Positions 14,107 through 22,631 of a stretch of 39,887 nucleotides of DNA are shown piece after piece. The position numbers and the translations under genes were made by a program. This stretch comes from a virus. How positions within the stretch are numbered: position 1 is the first letter of the stretch; every line of letters begins with the position of its first letter. Below the pieces are notes generated by a model that was not told the origin of the DNA, did no database searches, and was given only the letters and a program-made list of their open reading frames with translations. The stretch covers positions 1-39,887 of the IMG/VR virus record IMGVR_UViG_3300043410_000920; one strand, given 5' to 3'.

Positions 14107-16107
14107 ATGACACAGCAAGCACATTCCTTGCCCTGGCAGGCCAAGCCGCCAGCGGCACCCGTCGAGAAGCGGACCCCCGAATTCATCGAGGCCGATGGCC
14201 AGGTGCGCTTCAAGCTGCCGCAGATGGTGCGCGCCCTGACCGGCGATGACCTGGTGGTCGATGCCGGCAGCCGCACGATGACGATGTCGTTTTCGAGCGA
14301 ACTGCCGGTCGAGCGCTGGTTCGGCAACGAGGTGCTGTCGCACGCCGCTGGCGCGGCCGACCTGTCCCGCCTCAATGACGGCGCTCCTTTGCTGTTCAAC
14401 CACAACATGGACGACATCATCGGCGTCGTGGAGAAGGCCAGCATCGACAGCAAAGCGAAGCGCGGCACCGCCACGGTGCGCTTCGCCGACACCCCGATGG
14501 CGAACGAAGTCATGGGCATGGTCAACGACAAGATCATGCGCAACGTGTCGTTCGGCTACCGCATCAACGAGATGGACGTGCAGGACGCCAAGTCCGACAT
14601 GCCCACCTATGTGGCGACCTCCTGGACGCCCTTCGAAATTTCACTGGTTTCTGTCCCGGCCGACCCGTCCGTCGGTGTCGGTCGGGCAGAGGCCGTGGAA
14701 GAGCGCGACGTCATCGTGCGTCGCGATCATCAACCCGCTGCAGCCGCAGCAAAACCTGACGAGGTCACTATGACGCAAGAAACCACTGCGGCTGCACCAG
14801 CCGTGAACATCGAGACCGTGCGCGGCGAGGCTGTTGCAGCCGAACGCGCCCGTATCGCCACCATCAGCGCTCTCGGCGCGAAGTTCGGCAACGAAGACCT
14901 GGCCCGCAGCCTGGTCGACAGCGGCAAGTCTATCGACGAAGCCCGCGCTGCCTTCCTGGAGAAGATCGGCACCAAGGCCCCTGTGGCCGAAGGCGCTGCT
15001 GACCTCCCCATGACCGAGAAAGAAAAGCGCGACTACAGCCTGGTCCGCGCACTCCGCGCCCAAGTCACTGGCAACTGGAAAGACGCCGGTTTCGAGCGTG
15101 AGTGTTCCGAAGCCATCGCCAAGCGCACTGGCAAGGAAAGCGCCGGCTTCTTCATGCCGATGAACATCAGCATGCGTAATGCTTCCAGCAGCGCCTACGC
15201 TGTCGGCACAGCCGGTTCTGGCACGACTGGCGGCACCTTGGTGGCCACCAACCTGCTCGCTTCCGAGTTCATCGAAGTGTTGCGCAACAAGGCCCGCGTG
15301 GTCCAGTTGGGCGCCCGCATGTTGACCGGTTTGGTCGGCAACGTGGACATCCCTCGCCAGACTGCACAGACCGCCACCTACTGGGTGTCGGAAGGCGCTG
15401 ACGTGACCGAAGCCGAAGCCGCATTCGACAAGATCACCTTGTCGCCCAAGACGATCGGCGCACGCAGCCAGATCACTCGCAACATGATGATGCAGTCGAC
15501 ACCCGACATCGAGATGGTTGTTCGCAACGACCTCGCTCAAGTGTTGGCCCTCGGCATCGACTTGGCAGCGATCAGCGGCACGGGTTCCAGCGGCCAGCCC
15601 ACTGGCATCTTGAACACCAGCGGCATCGGCTCTGTGGTGGGTGGCACCAACGGTGCAAACATCACCATCGATCACCTGATCGCCCTCGAAACCGCTGTGA
15701 CGGCCGCCAACGCGCCCGAAGACGCGCTCGCCTACCTGACCAACGCCAAGGTCATCGGCAGCCTCAAGGGCTTGAAGTCGACCACTGGTCAGTACCTCTG
15801 GACGGACAGCCCCATCGGTCAGCGTTCTGGCACCCCTGGCGAGATCAACGGCTACACCGTGGCCCGTTCGAACCAAGTGTCCAGCACTGGCACCAAGGGC
15901 ACATCGTCTGGCAACTGCTCGACTGTCGTGTTCGGCGACTGGTCCGAGTTGTTCATCGGCGAGTGGGGCGTCTTGGAGATCCTGCCAAACCCCTACGGCG
16001 CTGGCTACAACAACGGCTCCATCGACATCCGCGCCTTGCAGTCTGTCGACATCGGTGCCCGCCACGTGAAGTCGTTCTCTGCAATGACTGACGCCTTGAC
16101 ACCTTAA
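14107..16107 (+). CDS. Prohead protease - major capsid protein fusion
   Basis: A 666-residue fusion. Residues about 1-210 are an HK97-type S78 prohead protease with His99 (LLFNHNMD) and Ser148 (RNVSFGYR). After a linker and a scaffold-like helical delta region (about 220-330) comes an HK97-fold major capsid protein (VATNLLASEFIEVLRNKARV, TATYWVSEGADVTEAEAAFD, SGSSGQPTGILN-like loop). The protease would free the capsid by self-cleavage. An in-frame ATG at 14770 with GAGG five bases upstream could also make protease-free capsid protein. The capsid part uses different codons (more TTG, ACT, GCT), as highly expressed genes often do. Confidence 0.95.
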   Translation: MTQQAHSLPWQAKPPAAPVEKRTPEFIEADGQVRFKLPQMVRALTGDDLVVDAGSRTMTMSFSSELPVERWFGNEVLSHAAGAADLSRLNDGAPLLFNHNMDDIIGVVEKASIDSKAKRGTATVRFADTPMANEVMGMVNDKIMRNVSFGYRINEMDVQDAKSDMPTYVATSWTPFEISLVSVPADPSVGVGRAEAVEERDVIVRRDHQPAAAAAKPDEVTMTQETTAAAPAVNIETVRGEAVAAERARIATISALGAKFGNEDLARSLVDSGKSIDEARAAFLEKIGTKAPVAEGAADLPMTEKEKRDYSLVRALRAQVTGNWKDAGFERECSEAIAKRTGKESAGFFMPMNISMRNASSSAYAVGTAGSGTTGGTLVATNLLASEFIEVLRNKARVVQLGARMLTGLVGNVDIPRQTAQTATYWVSEGADVTEAEAAFDKITLSPKTIGARSQITRNMMMQSTPDIEMVVRNDLAQVLALGIDLAAISGTGSSGQPTGILNTSGIGSVVGGTNGANITIDHLIALETAVTAANAPEDALAYLTNAKVIGSLKGLKSTTGQYLWTDSPIGQRSGTPGEINGYTVARSNQVSSTGTKGTSSGNCSTVVFGDWSELFIGEWGVLEILPNPYGAGYNNGSIDIRALQSVDIGARHVKSFSAMTDALTP

Positions 16108-16121
16108 TCGGTGCTTGAGTG

Positions 16122-16149
16122 AAGGGGCTGCGCAAGCGGCCCCTTTGCT
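16122..16149 (+). terminator. Rho-independent-like terminator after the capsid gene
   Basis: AAGGGGC (16122-16128) pairs with GCCCCTT (16139-16145) around a 10-base loop, followed by TTGCTT. The T-run is short, so it may be partial. Placed right after the capsid gene, it would lower expression of the downstream connector genes relative to capsid. Confidence 0.65.
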
Positions 16150-16171
16150 TAATCACTGACCGCGAGGCGAT

Positions 16172-16354
16172 ATGAAATACAAGGTACGCGACCAATTCAC
16201 GATCAAGCAGGGGCGTGACTTCTTCCACGGCGGCGACGTCATCGAACTGGATGACGCCGAGGCCGCGAACTGGGCCCATGCCATCGAGGCGGCCGAGAAG
16301 GCTGCGCCGAAAAAGGCCAAGGCCGACAGCGACACCAGCGACGCTGCAAAATGA
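16172..16354 (+). CDS. Small post-capsid protein, 60 residues
   Basis: A 60-residue protein (KYKVRDQFTIKQGRDFFHGG, then VIELDDAEAANWAHAIEAAE and a Lys/Ala/Asp tail). It resembles the small proteins often found right after HK97-type capsid genes, with a beta strand, 'G-G-D-V-I-E-L' turn and helix. Such proteins may be head-associated, but a function is not established. GAGGCGAT serves as ribosome site. It overlaps the next gene by four bases. Confidence 0.65.
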   Translation: MKYKVRDQFTIKQGRDFFHGGDVIELDDAEAANWAHAIEAAEKAAPKKAKADSDTSDAAK

Positions 16355-16626
16355 TCACTGAGGCGCCCGACCTCTTCCTGAACGACTTCGGTGTCGCCGT
16401 GTCCGATGGCACGGTGACCGGCAAGGGTGTGCTGGACATGCCTGGCGAGATCATCGCCGGCGGCATGGTGCTGACCACCGACTACCAGGTGACGGTTCGG
16501 GCCGATCAGTTCGGCGGCAAGAAGTACGGCGATGCGCTGACCATTGGCGGCGTCGCCTACACCGTCCGCGAAACCCGCCTGCAGGACGACGGCGTCTTCG
16601 CCATCATCTACCTGACCAAATCATGA
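16351..16626 (+). CDS. Head-tail connector, lambda FII-like
   Basis: A 91-residue beta-rich protein (DLFLNDFGVAVSDGTVTGKG, then GVAYTVRETRLQDDGVFAII). Length, strand pattern and position between capsid and tail terminator match lambda FII-type head-tail joining proteins, which form the surface where the tail docks. Assigned by motif and order. Confidence 0.7.
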   Translation: MITEAPDLFLNDFGVAVSDGTVTGKGVLDMPGEIIAGGMVLTTDYQVTVRADQFGGKKYGDALTIGGVAYTVRETRLQDDGVFAIIYLTKS

Positions 16627-17048
16627 CCACCCGCCGCGAAGCCATCCTGGCGCAGATCGCCATCCAGCTGGCCAGCACGGCCGGCGTGAACGGTCGCGTC
16701 TATCGCAGCCGGGTCGAGCCTCTGGCGCGTGGTGAAAGCCCAGCGCTGGTGGTCGAGCCCCGCCAGGACCAGGCCGCGCAGACCACCATCCCCCGCATCG
16801 ACTGGACCCTGACGGTCGCCGTCATGGTCATCGTGCGCGGTGTGGTCCCTGATCAGCTGGCCGACCCGATCGTCGCCAGCCTGCACCAGAAAATCATGGC
16901 CGACCTCACCCTCGGCGGCCTGGCGATGGACGTCCAGCCCGGCAGCATCAGCTTCGACATGATCGAGGCCGATCAGCCCGCAGGCGTCGTCACCTGTGAA
17001 TATAATGTGATCTACAAAACCAGTCTGTCCGATCAGACGACCCTGTGA
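16623..17048 (+). CDS. Tail terminator protein, lambda U-like
   Basis: A 141-residue alpha/beta protein. The N-terminal helix (RREAILAQIAIQLASTAGV), the central strand pattern (RIDWTLTVAVMVIVRG) and the C-terminal CEYNVIYKT strand resemble lambda gpU / tail terminator family members. These cap the tail tube and join it to the head. It overlaps the connector gene by four bases and precedes the tube gene. Confidence 0.7.
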   Translation: MTTRREAILAQIAIQLASTAGVNGRVYRSRVEPLARGESPALVVEPRQDQAAQTTIPRIDWTLTVAVMVIVRGVVPDQLADPIVASLHQKIMADLTLGGLAMDVQPGSISFDMIEADQPAGVVTCEYNVIYKTSLSDQTTL

Positions 17049-17056
17049 GGTAACCC

Positions 17057-17215
17057 ATGGACCAATTCAACGGCATCGGTGGCAGCTACACCGTCGACCC
17101 CAACACCGGCGAACGCACCCTAGTCGAGCGCACGCAAGACCCATCGTTCCCCGTTCCTGACGCCCAGCCGGTCGAACCGGCTGCCCCCCAATCCGACGAC
17201 CCCAAAGGTGACTGA
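17057..17215 (+). CDS. Small protein before the tail tube gene
   Basis: A 52-residue gene between terminator and tube. A ribosome site (GAGG) lies about seven bases before the ATG. The protein begins MDQFNGIGGSYTVDPNTGER and ends in a Pro/Asp-rich tail, so it is probably mostly disordered. Similar short 'G-G-s-Y-x-x-D-P-x-T-G-e' proteins occur next to tail tube genes in related phages. Function unknown. Confidence 0.65.
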   Translation: MDQFNGIGGSYTVDPNTGERTLVERTQDPSFPVPDAQPVEPAAPQSDDPKGD

Positions 17216-17217
17216 CC

Positions 17218-18150
17218 ATGTCCTTGCTAACCCGTAAGCGAGTAATCCTCGCCAAGATCGAAACCACCTACGGCGTCGACCCCACGCCGACCGGCAGCGC
17301 GAATGCCATCCTCATTCGCAATTTGAACGTGCAGCCGCTGTCGACCGAACTGGCGTCGCGTGACCTGGTGCGTCCCTTCCTGGGCAACTTCCAGCAGCTG
17401 AACGCATCGAGCCACGTCGAACTCGACTTCGAGGTCGAAGCCGCTGGCGCCGGTTCCGCTGGCACCGTGCCTGGCTATGGCGCTCTGTTGCGTGCCTGCG
17501 GCATGTCCGAGACGGTCACCGCTGGCACCAAGGTCGAATATGCGCCCATCAGCGCCGGCTTCGAGAGCGTCACGATCTACTTCAACGTCGACGGCGTCCT
17601 GCACAAGGTCACCGGGTCGCGCGGCAGCGTCGAATTGAGCCTGAACGCCAAGCAAATCCCTGTCTTCAAGTTCAAGTTCATCGGCATCTACAACGCCCCC
17701 AGCGACACAGCCCTGCCCACGGTCAGCTACAGCGCGTTCCAAACCCCTCTGGCGGCCAACAGCAGCAACACACCGACCTTCAGCCTCTATTCGATCAGCC
17801 CCGTGCTGGAAGCCTTCAGCTTCAACCTGGGCAACCAGGTCGACTTCCGCGCGCTCATCGGCAACAGCTACGTGCAGATCACCGACCGCAAAGCGGCCGG
17901 CCAGGTCACGTTCGAAGCTGTGGCGATCGCGACGAAGGACTTCTTCACGATCAGCCAGCAGGCCACCCTCGGCGCTGTGTCTCTGGTTCACGGCACGACC
18001 GGCGGCAACAAGGTCCAGATCGACCTGCCATCGATCAACCTGCAGAACCCGACCTATCAGGACAGCCAAGGCGTCCAGATGCTGCAGTCGAACTACAACG
18101 CGCTGCCTTCCAGCAGCGGCAACGACGAATTCAAGATCACCGTCCTGTAA
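17218..18150 (+). CDS. Major tail tube protein
   Basis: A 310-residue beta-rich protein (KIETTYGVDPTPTGSANAIL, LSTELASRDLVRPFLGN, and a C-terminal SFNLGNQVDFRALIGNSYVQ region) with the pattern of siphovirus tail tube proteins. Its position after the terminator and before the frameshifted chaperones confirms it. It probably forms the tube as stacked hexamers. A strong terminator follows, as expected for a very abundant product. Confidence 0.85.
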   Translation: MSLLTRKRVILAKIETTYGVDPTPTGSANAILIRNLNVQPLSTELASRDLVRPFLGNFQQLNASSHVELDFEVEAAGAGSAGTVPGYGALLRACGMSETVTAGTKVEYAPISAGFESVTIYFNVDGVLHKVTGSRGSVELSLNAKQIPVFKFKFIGIYNAPSDTALPTVSYSAFQTPLAANSSNTPTFSLYSISPVLEAFSFNLGNQVDFRALIGNSYVQITDRKAAGQVTFEAVAIATKDFFTISQQATLGAVSLVHGTTGGNKVQIDLPSINLQNPTYQDSQGVQMLQSNYNALPSSSGNDEFKITVL

Positions 18151-18175
18151 TCGGCGAGAATTCCAAAAACCAACA

Positions 18176-18205
18176 CAGCGGCCCCACACGGCCGCTGCTG
18201 TTTTT
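18176..18205 (+). terminator. Strong rho-independent terminator after the tube gene
   Basis: CAGCGGCC (18176-18183) pairs perfectly with GGCCGCTG (18190-18197) around a six-base loop, followed by CTG and TTTTT (18201-18205). It lies 25 bases past the tube stop and immediately before the chaperone gene's ribosome site (AAAAGGGGAAAAG), so downstream genes must depend on read-through or another promoter. Confidence 0.8.
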
Positions 18206-18222
18206 AAAAGGGGAAAAGAAGC

Positions 18223-18564
18223 ATGTTCGTACTAGATCAGAAAACCACCTACACCTGGCCCGTCACGGTCGAATTCCCGATCGATGGCGGCAAGACTGAC
18301 CGCCAGACCTTCGATGCCGAGTTCAAGCGCGTCAGCCAGACCCGCATGAACGAAATCCGCGAGGCCATCGAGACCGGCAAAACGAGCGACGTCGACCTGG
18401 CGCGCGAAGTGATGGCCGGCTGGGCTGGCGTCACCGATGGCCGTGGCGAGGCTGTGCCCTTCACCGAAGGCGGCCGCGACCAGCTGCTCGATGTGCCCCT
18501 GGTGGCCGCTGCCGTGGTCTACGCCTGGCTGTCGTCCCTCACCGGCGCCAAACGAAAAAACTAG
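18223..18564 (+). CDS. Tail assembly chaperone, zero-frame product (gpG-like)
   Basis: A 113-residue protein (KTTYTWPVTVEFPIDGGKTD, VVYAWLSSLTGAKRKN) in the position of lambda gpG, between the tube and tape measure genes. In lambda-type tails such chaperones coat the tape measure during assembly and are not in the virion. The final codons AAA-CGA-AAA-AAC-TAG carry a slippery heptamer; part of the ribosomes should shift and make the longer product. Confidence 0.85.
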   Translation: MFVLDQKTTYTWPVTVEFPIDGGKTDRQTFDAEFKRVSQTRMNEIREAIETGKTSDVDLAREVMAGWAGVTDGRGEAVPFTEGGRDQLLDVPLVAAAVVYAWLSSLTGAKRKN

Positions 18565-18902
18565 AAGACGCCGCCCGACATTGGGCGAGGGGTGGCGTCC
18601 AGGACCTGATGGCCGACGACCTGGCGGTGATGGGGGCATCCTCCATGATCATCGACGCGGTGCAGCAGGACAGCCCGACCTACGATTTCGAGGTCTTCGA
18701 GGACAACTGGCCCGTGCTGAAGCTGTTCATGCAGCTGCAGACGCAATGGGTCGTCGGCGGCATGGGCGCCTACATCGGCATGAACTATCAGTCGGTGGAG
18801 TTCTTGTTTAGAATTGAGGACATCAAAAACCAGCGAGAAACGCTGGCCGATCTGCAGGTCATGGAAGTGGCCGCGCTGAATATTCTGAACGCCAAGGACT
18901 GA
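18223..18902 (+). CDS. Tail assembly chaperone, -1 frameshift product (gpGT-like, DUF1799)
   Basis: A -1 shift at 18555-18561 joins the gpG-like part to codons beginning CTA at 18561 and ending at 18902, giving a product of about 226 residues. The extension starts LEDAARHWARGGVQDLMADD and continues through VFEDNWPVLKLFMQLQTQW, which matches DUF1799, the family found as the T part of such chaperones. There is no stop between 18561 and 18609 in that frame. The T part should contact the tube protein. Confidence 0.85.
18555..18599 (+). other. Programmed -1 ribosomal frameshift signal
   Basis: Slippery heptamer A-AAA-AAC (18555-18561) in the correct phase, followed five bases later by a two-part hairpin. 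The outer stem is GACGCC (18567-18572) with GGCGTC (18594-18599), and the inner stem GCCC (18573-18576) with GGGC (18583-18586). The zero-frame stop TAG (18562-18564) directly follows the heptamer. All parts match the standard design for -1 frameshifting. Confidence 0.88.
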
Positions 18903-18909
18903 CACGCAC

Positions 18910-21372
18910 ATGGCCCTCAATCAAGACGTCGCCTTCAACATCAGCGCCAACGTGTCCGGCCAACAAGCCGTTGATCAGTTGGCCGCCAGCCTGAAAAAGA
19001 TGGGCGACACCGGCACCATGTCGGCGAAGCAAATCCAGCAGGAGATGCGCTGGCTCCCGAAGCAGTTCGATGACCTGGCGCGTTCAATCGCCGCCGGCCA
19101 GTCGCCGATGCAGGCGCTCTACATGCAGGGCAGTCAGCTGCGCGACATGTTCGGCGGCATCGGTCCTGCGGTGCGCGCCGTGGGCACCTACATCGGCGGC
19201 ATGCTGACACCCCTCAACGTCGGCCTGACGGCCCTCGCTGCCTTCGGCTATGCTGCCTACGAAGGCGCCCAGCAGTCGGCCGAACTGAACAAACAAATCC
19301 TGCTGACGGGTGGCGCTGCCGGCTACACGGCGGGGCACATCGAGGAAATGGCCCGCACCCTGCGCGATGTGCAGGGCATCTCGGCCGGAACCGCCCGCGA
19401 CCTGGTGACGGGCCTCGCGTCGAGTGGTCAGTTCGTCGGCCACAACCTCGACCTGGCGGCCGAGGCCACGACGAAACTGCAGAAGCTGACCGGCCAGACC
19501 AGCGACGAAGTCGTCAAGGACTTCGCGGCGATGTCGAAGGGCGTCGCTGCCTGGGCCGCCGAACACAATCGTCAGTTCAACTTCTTGAGCATTGCCCAGT
19601 TCCAGCACATCAAGCAGCTGGAGGAAATGGGCCACACCGAGGAAGCCATGAAGGCCACGATGCAGGCCCTCGATGACGCCCTCGATGGCCGCAAGCGCAA
19701 CCTCGGCACCCTGGAGAAGTCTTGGATCGCGGTCAAGAATGCCGCCAGCAGCGCCTGGGATGCGATGCTGAACGTCGGCCGCGATGCCAGCCCCGAAGAC
19801 AAGCTGAATGGCCTCAAATCGCAGCTGGCTGCCTTGGAGCAGATGGGCCCGGACAACCGCGCCCTGATCAAAGCCTATGGCAACGGCAACCCGGCGGCCA
19901 AGCAAGCCTTCGAGGACCAGAAGAAGGTCCTGATCGACCAGATCAACGCGCTGCAGGGCACGATTGATTCAGCCAATAAGACGGCCGAGACCAAGGCCAA
20001 GGAAGAGGCCGCGACCCGTCAGAAGATCGAGGAAGAGCAAAGCGGCAAGGCGAACGCCCTGCGTGGCGCCAACATCGCCATGGAGATGGCCCAGCTGCAG
20101 GGCGCCAGCAACGCCCGCCTGGCGCTCATTGAGCAGGAGGCCCAGCGCAACGAGAACCTGTACCGGTCTGGCCTGATCGGCGAGGAAAAGTACAACGCCG
20201 ACAAGATCAGCCTGGAGAAGCAAGCCTTCGCCGAGCGCATCGCCTTGATCGACCAGGAGATCGCCGCCGAGAAGAAGCGACCCGTCACCAGCCAGGCCGA
20301 TGCCGTCAACCAGAGCGCCCGCGTCCAGCAGATGCGCAACGAGCAGGCCGCGCTGGCCCAGGCTGCCACCCAGGCCGAACTGAAGGCCGAGGGGGAGCGT
20401 GCCGCCTTCCTGCGCGCATCCCGCGACGAACTGGATAAGTTCACCCGCAGCCAGAACGCCCACATCGACCAGATCAGGGGCGAGGCCGACGCCGTCGACA
20501 TGTCGACCCTGGAGTACAAGAAACACACCGAAGCCCTGCGCATCCAGAAGGAAGCCGAAGATGCGATGAAGGGCAAGGCCAAGGAACTCCGCGACGAAAT
20601 CCAGCTGCAGGCCGACGTCCTGAAAGAGGCCACCGCTGCGGCGCTCGACTATGCCGACGCGAAAGCAAAATCGTTCGACAGCGGCGCCAAGGCAGCGGTC
20701 AAGGACTACGTCGAGAACGTCAGCAACGCCGCGAACCAGGCGAAAACGCTATTCTCGAACGCCTTCAAGGGCATGGAAGACGCGATGGTCAACTTCGTCA
20801 AGACCGGCAAGCTGGACTTCAGCAGCCTGGCCGACAGCATCATCACCGATCTGATCCGCATGCAAGTGCAGGCCAGCATCACGGGGCCTTTGGCGGCGGC
20901 GATGAAGGGCGGCTTTTCCGGCTGGTTTGGCGGTGGCACGACAGCCGTCAACAACAGCGCCGGAACGGGCACTGGTGCCGTGTTCTCGGCGAATGGCAAC
21001 GTGATGACCAGCGCCGGCCCGATGGCGCTCAAGAAATACGCGAACGGCGGCATCGCCACCAGCCCGCAGCTGTCGATCTTCGGAGAAGGCAGCATGCCCG
21101 AGGCTTACGTTCCGCTACCCGATGGCCGCAGCATCCCGGTGGCGATGAAGGGCGGGTCCAAAGGGTCGAACGTCGTCGTGAATGTGGTCAACAACACCAG
21201 CGCCAAGGCATCGACCAAGGAGCGCACCGACAACAACGGCACGCGCATCATCGACGTCATGATCGAGCAGGTGAAGGCGTCCATCGCGTCCGACATCACG
21301 CGAGGCACCGGCACCGTCACATCGGCGCTTGAACGTACATACGGCGCGAACCGCGCTGCAGGGGCATACTAA
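18910..21372 (+). CDS. Tail tape measure protein, lambda type
   Basis: An 820-residue protein. It begins with a coiled-coil region, then WLPKQFDDLARSIAAGQSPM with the conserved 'MYMQGSQLRDMFGG' tape-measure motif near residue 75, followed by a hydrophobic stretch (MLTPLNVGLTALAAFGYAAY). The long middle is Gln/Glu/Ala-rich helix. The C-terminus (NAFKGMEDAMVNFVKTGKLD and 'KKYANGGIATSPQLSIFGEG') is the lambda-family tail end. At about 0.15 nm per residue it predicts a tail near 120 nm. It overlaps the next gene by one base. Confidence 0.92.
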   Translation: MALNQDVAFNISANVSGQQAVDQLAASLKKMGDTGTMSAKQIQQEMRWLPKQFDDLARSIAAGQSPMQALYMQGSQLRDMFGGIGPAVRAVGTYIGGMLTPLNVGLTALAAFGYAAYEGAQQSAELNKQILLTGGAAGYTAGHIEEMARTLRDVQGISAGTARDLVTGLASSGQFVGHNLDLAAEATTKLQKLTGQTSDEVVKDFAAMSKGVAAWAAEHNRQFNFLSIAQFQHIKQLEEMGHTEEAMKATMQALDDALDGRKRNLGTLEKSWIAVKNAASSAWDAMLNVGRDASPEDKLNGLKSQLAALEQMGPDNRALIKAYGNGNPAAKQAFEDQKKVLIDQINALQGTIDSANKTAETKAKEEAATRQKIEEEQSGKANALRGANIAMEMAQLQGASNARLALIEQEAQRNENLYRSGLIGEEKYNADKISLEKQAFAERIALIDQEIAAEKKRPVTSQADAVNQSARVQQMRNEQAALAQAATQAELKAEGERAAFLRASRDELDKFTRSQNAHIDQIRGEADAVDMSTLEYKKHTEALRIQKEAEDAMKGKAKELRDEIQLQADVLKEATAAALDYADAKAKSFDSGAKAAVKDYVENVSNAANQAKTLFSNAFKGMEDAMVNFVKTGKLDFSSLADSIITDLIRMQVQASITGPLAAAMKGGFSGWFGGGTTAVNNSAGTGTGAVFSANGNVMTSAGPMALKKYANGGIATSPQLSIFGEGSMPEAYVPLPDGRSIPVAMKGGSKGSNVVVNVVNNTSAKASTKERTDNNGTRIIDVMIEQVKASIASDITRGTGTVTSALERTYGANRAAGAY

Positions 21373-21731
21373 TGGCGACCTTCCCAAGCACACTACCAGC
21401 GCCGATGTCGGCGGGCTATCAATTCGCACCGCAGGACCAGGTGGTGCGCACCAACATGGAGGTGGGAACCGCACGGGCCCGGCTGCGCTCCACGGCGCAG
21501 ATCGACCACATGCAGGTCGAGTGGATACTGACCGACGCCGAGATGGCGACCTTCCGCACCTGGTTCTACGGCGACGGCGCATCCGGCACGTCGTGGTTCA
21601 CGATCAACCTGCCGGTCGGCAAGTCCGGCCTGACGGCGGTCACGGCGCGCTTCACTGAGCCGTTCGCGGCGTCCCTGATATCGCCCGTCATCTGGAAGCT
21701 GCAGGGCAAGCTAGAGGTGCGCTATGCCTGA
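21372..21731 (+). CDS. Minor tail protein (gpM-position)
   Basis: A 119-residue beta-rich protein (QFAPQDQVVRTNMEVGTARA, VEWILTDAEMATFRTWFYGD, SWFTINLPVG). Its place right after the tape measure and before DUF1833 corresponds to lambda gpM, a tail-tip protein, and the pattern 'f-r-t-W-f-y-g-d-g-a-s-G-t-s-W-F' is common to proteins in this slot. Overlaps the next gene by eight bases. Confidence 0.7.
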   Translation: MATFPSTLPAPMSAGYQFAPQDQVVRTNMEVGTARARLRSTAQIDHMQVEWILTDAEMATFRTWFYGDGASGTSWFTINLPVGKSGLTAVTARFTEPFAASLISPVIWKLQGKLEVRYA

Positions 21732-22248
21732 CAGCACCCTATCGCAGGCGCTCAAGGAAGCCTACGCCGCCGCGCCCGACAACGTGGTGGCCTACCACAC
21801 GCTGGAGATTTACCACCCGGCGTTCACGCAGCCCATCCGGGTCGTGCGCGACTTCGTGGACCTCTCGGCCAAGCTGGAAGCCAGCGCACCGCGCGACGCC
21901 AGCACCTATGTGACATTCGTCGGCTTCGCCTTCGACATCGTGCCGCCCGAAGTGTCGGCCACCGGTGTGCCGCAGTGCCAGGTGACCATCGACAACGTCA
22001 GCCGCGACATCGTGGCCAACCTGGAACTGGCCATCGCCAGCAACCAGCCGATCACGATGATCTACCGCCTGTTCCTGTCGACGGACCTGACGGGCCCGCA
22101 GAACAACCCGCCGATGACGCTCTCCGTCATCAACATGCAGGCCGACGTCTTCAAGGTGACCGCCACGGCCACCTTCGGCGACCTGGTCAACCGCAAGTTC
22201 CCCGGCCAGAACTACACCACCGAACGCTTCCCTGGCCTGGTTCCATGA
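21724..22248 (+). CDS. DUF1833 tail protein (gpL-position)
   Basis: A 174-residue protein matching the DUF1833 family (LEIYHPAFTQPIRVVRDFVD, FDIVPPEVSATGVPQCQVTI, FGDLVNRKFPGQNYT). DUF1833 proteins replace lambda gpL in many siphoviruses and are thought to be tail-tip components. The gene overlaps the NlpC gene by four bases. Confidence 0.8.
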   Translation: MPDSTLSQALKEAYAAAPDNVVAYHTLEIYHPAFTQPIRVVRDFVDLSAKLEASAPRDASTYVTFVGFAFDIVPPEVSATGVPQCQVTIDNVSRDIVANLELAIASNQPITMIYRLFLSTDLTGPQNNPPMTLSVINMQADVFKVTATATFGDLVNRKFPGQNYTTERFPGLVP

Positions 22249-22631
22249 CGCACTGGGCCGTCGCATACATCGGCGACCCCTGGGTGGCAGGCGAACACGA
22301 CTGCTGGGCCTTTGCGCGCCGTGTCTGGCGCGAGCAGTTCGGCCGCGATGTGCCGGCGGTGGATGTCGATGCCTGCAACAAGATGGCCTGTGTGCGGGCC
22401 TTCTCGGGCCATGAAGAACGGTCAAGCTGGCATAATGTGGCGACGCCGCAGGAAGGCGACGCCGTTCTACTTTCCCAATCAAAACACCCGTCGCATGTCG
22501 GCGTCTGGGTCGATGCAGACGGTGGCGGTGTGCTGCACTGCATCGAGGGCACGGGCGTGGTCTTCCAGACCGTCAGTTCGATGCGCGCGGCCGGCTGGCA
22601 TGGCATGGAGTTCTACAAGAGATGCACGTAA
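22245..22631 (+). CDS. NlpC/P60-like tail-tip peptidase (gpK-position)
   Basis: A 128-residue NlpC/P60-type protein. Cys20 lies in GEHDCWAFAR, and a candidate His84 in SHVGVW. In lambda-like tails gpK carries such a domain, and virion NlpC proteins may open the peptidoglycan during DNA entry. The start at 22245 overlaps the DUF1833 stop; a longer in-frame ORF extends back into that gene and is rejected. The 3' end overlaps the J-like gene by ten bases. Confidence 0.75.
   Translation: MTHWAVAYIGDPWVAGEHDCWAFARRVWREQFGRDVPAVDVDACNKMACVRAFSGHEERSSWHNVATPQEGDAVLLSQSKHPSHVGVWVDADGGGVLHCIEGTGVVFQTVSSMRAAGWHGMEFYKRCT

Noticed and set aside
14641-16065. Minus-strand frame opposite the capsid gene
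   Set aside because: Antisense shadow; the capsid is certain.
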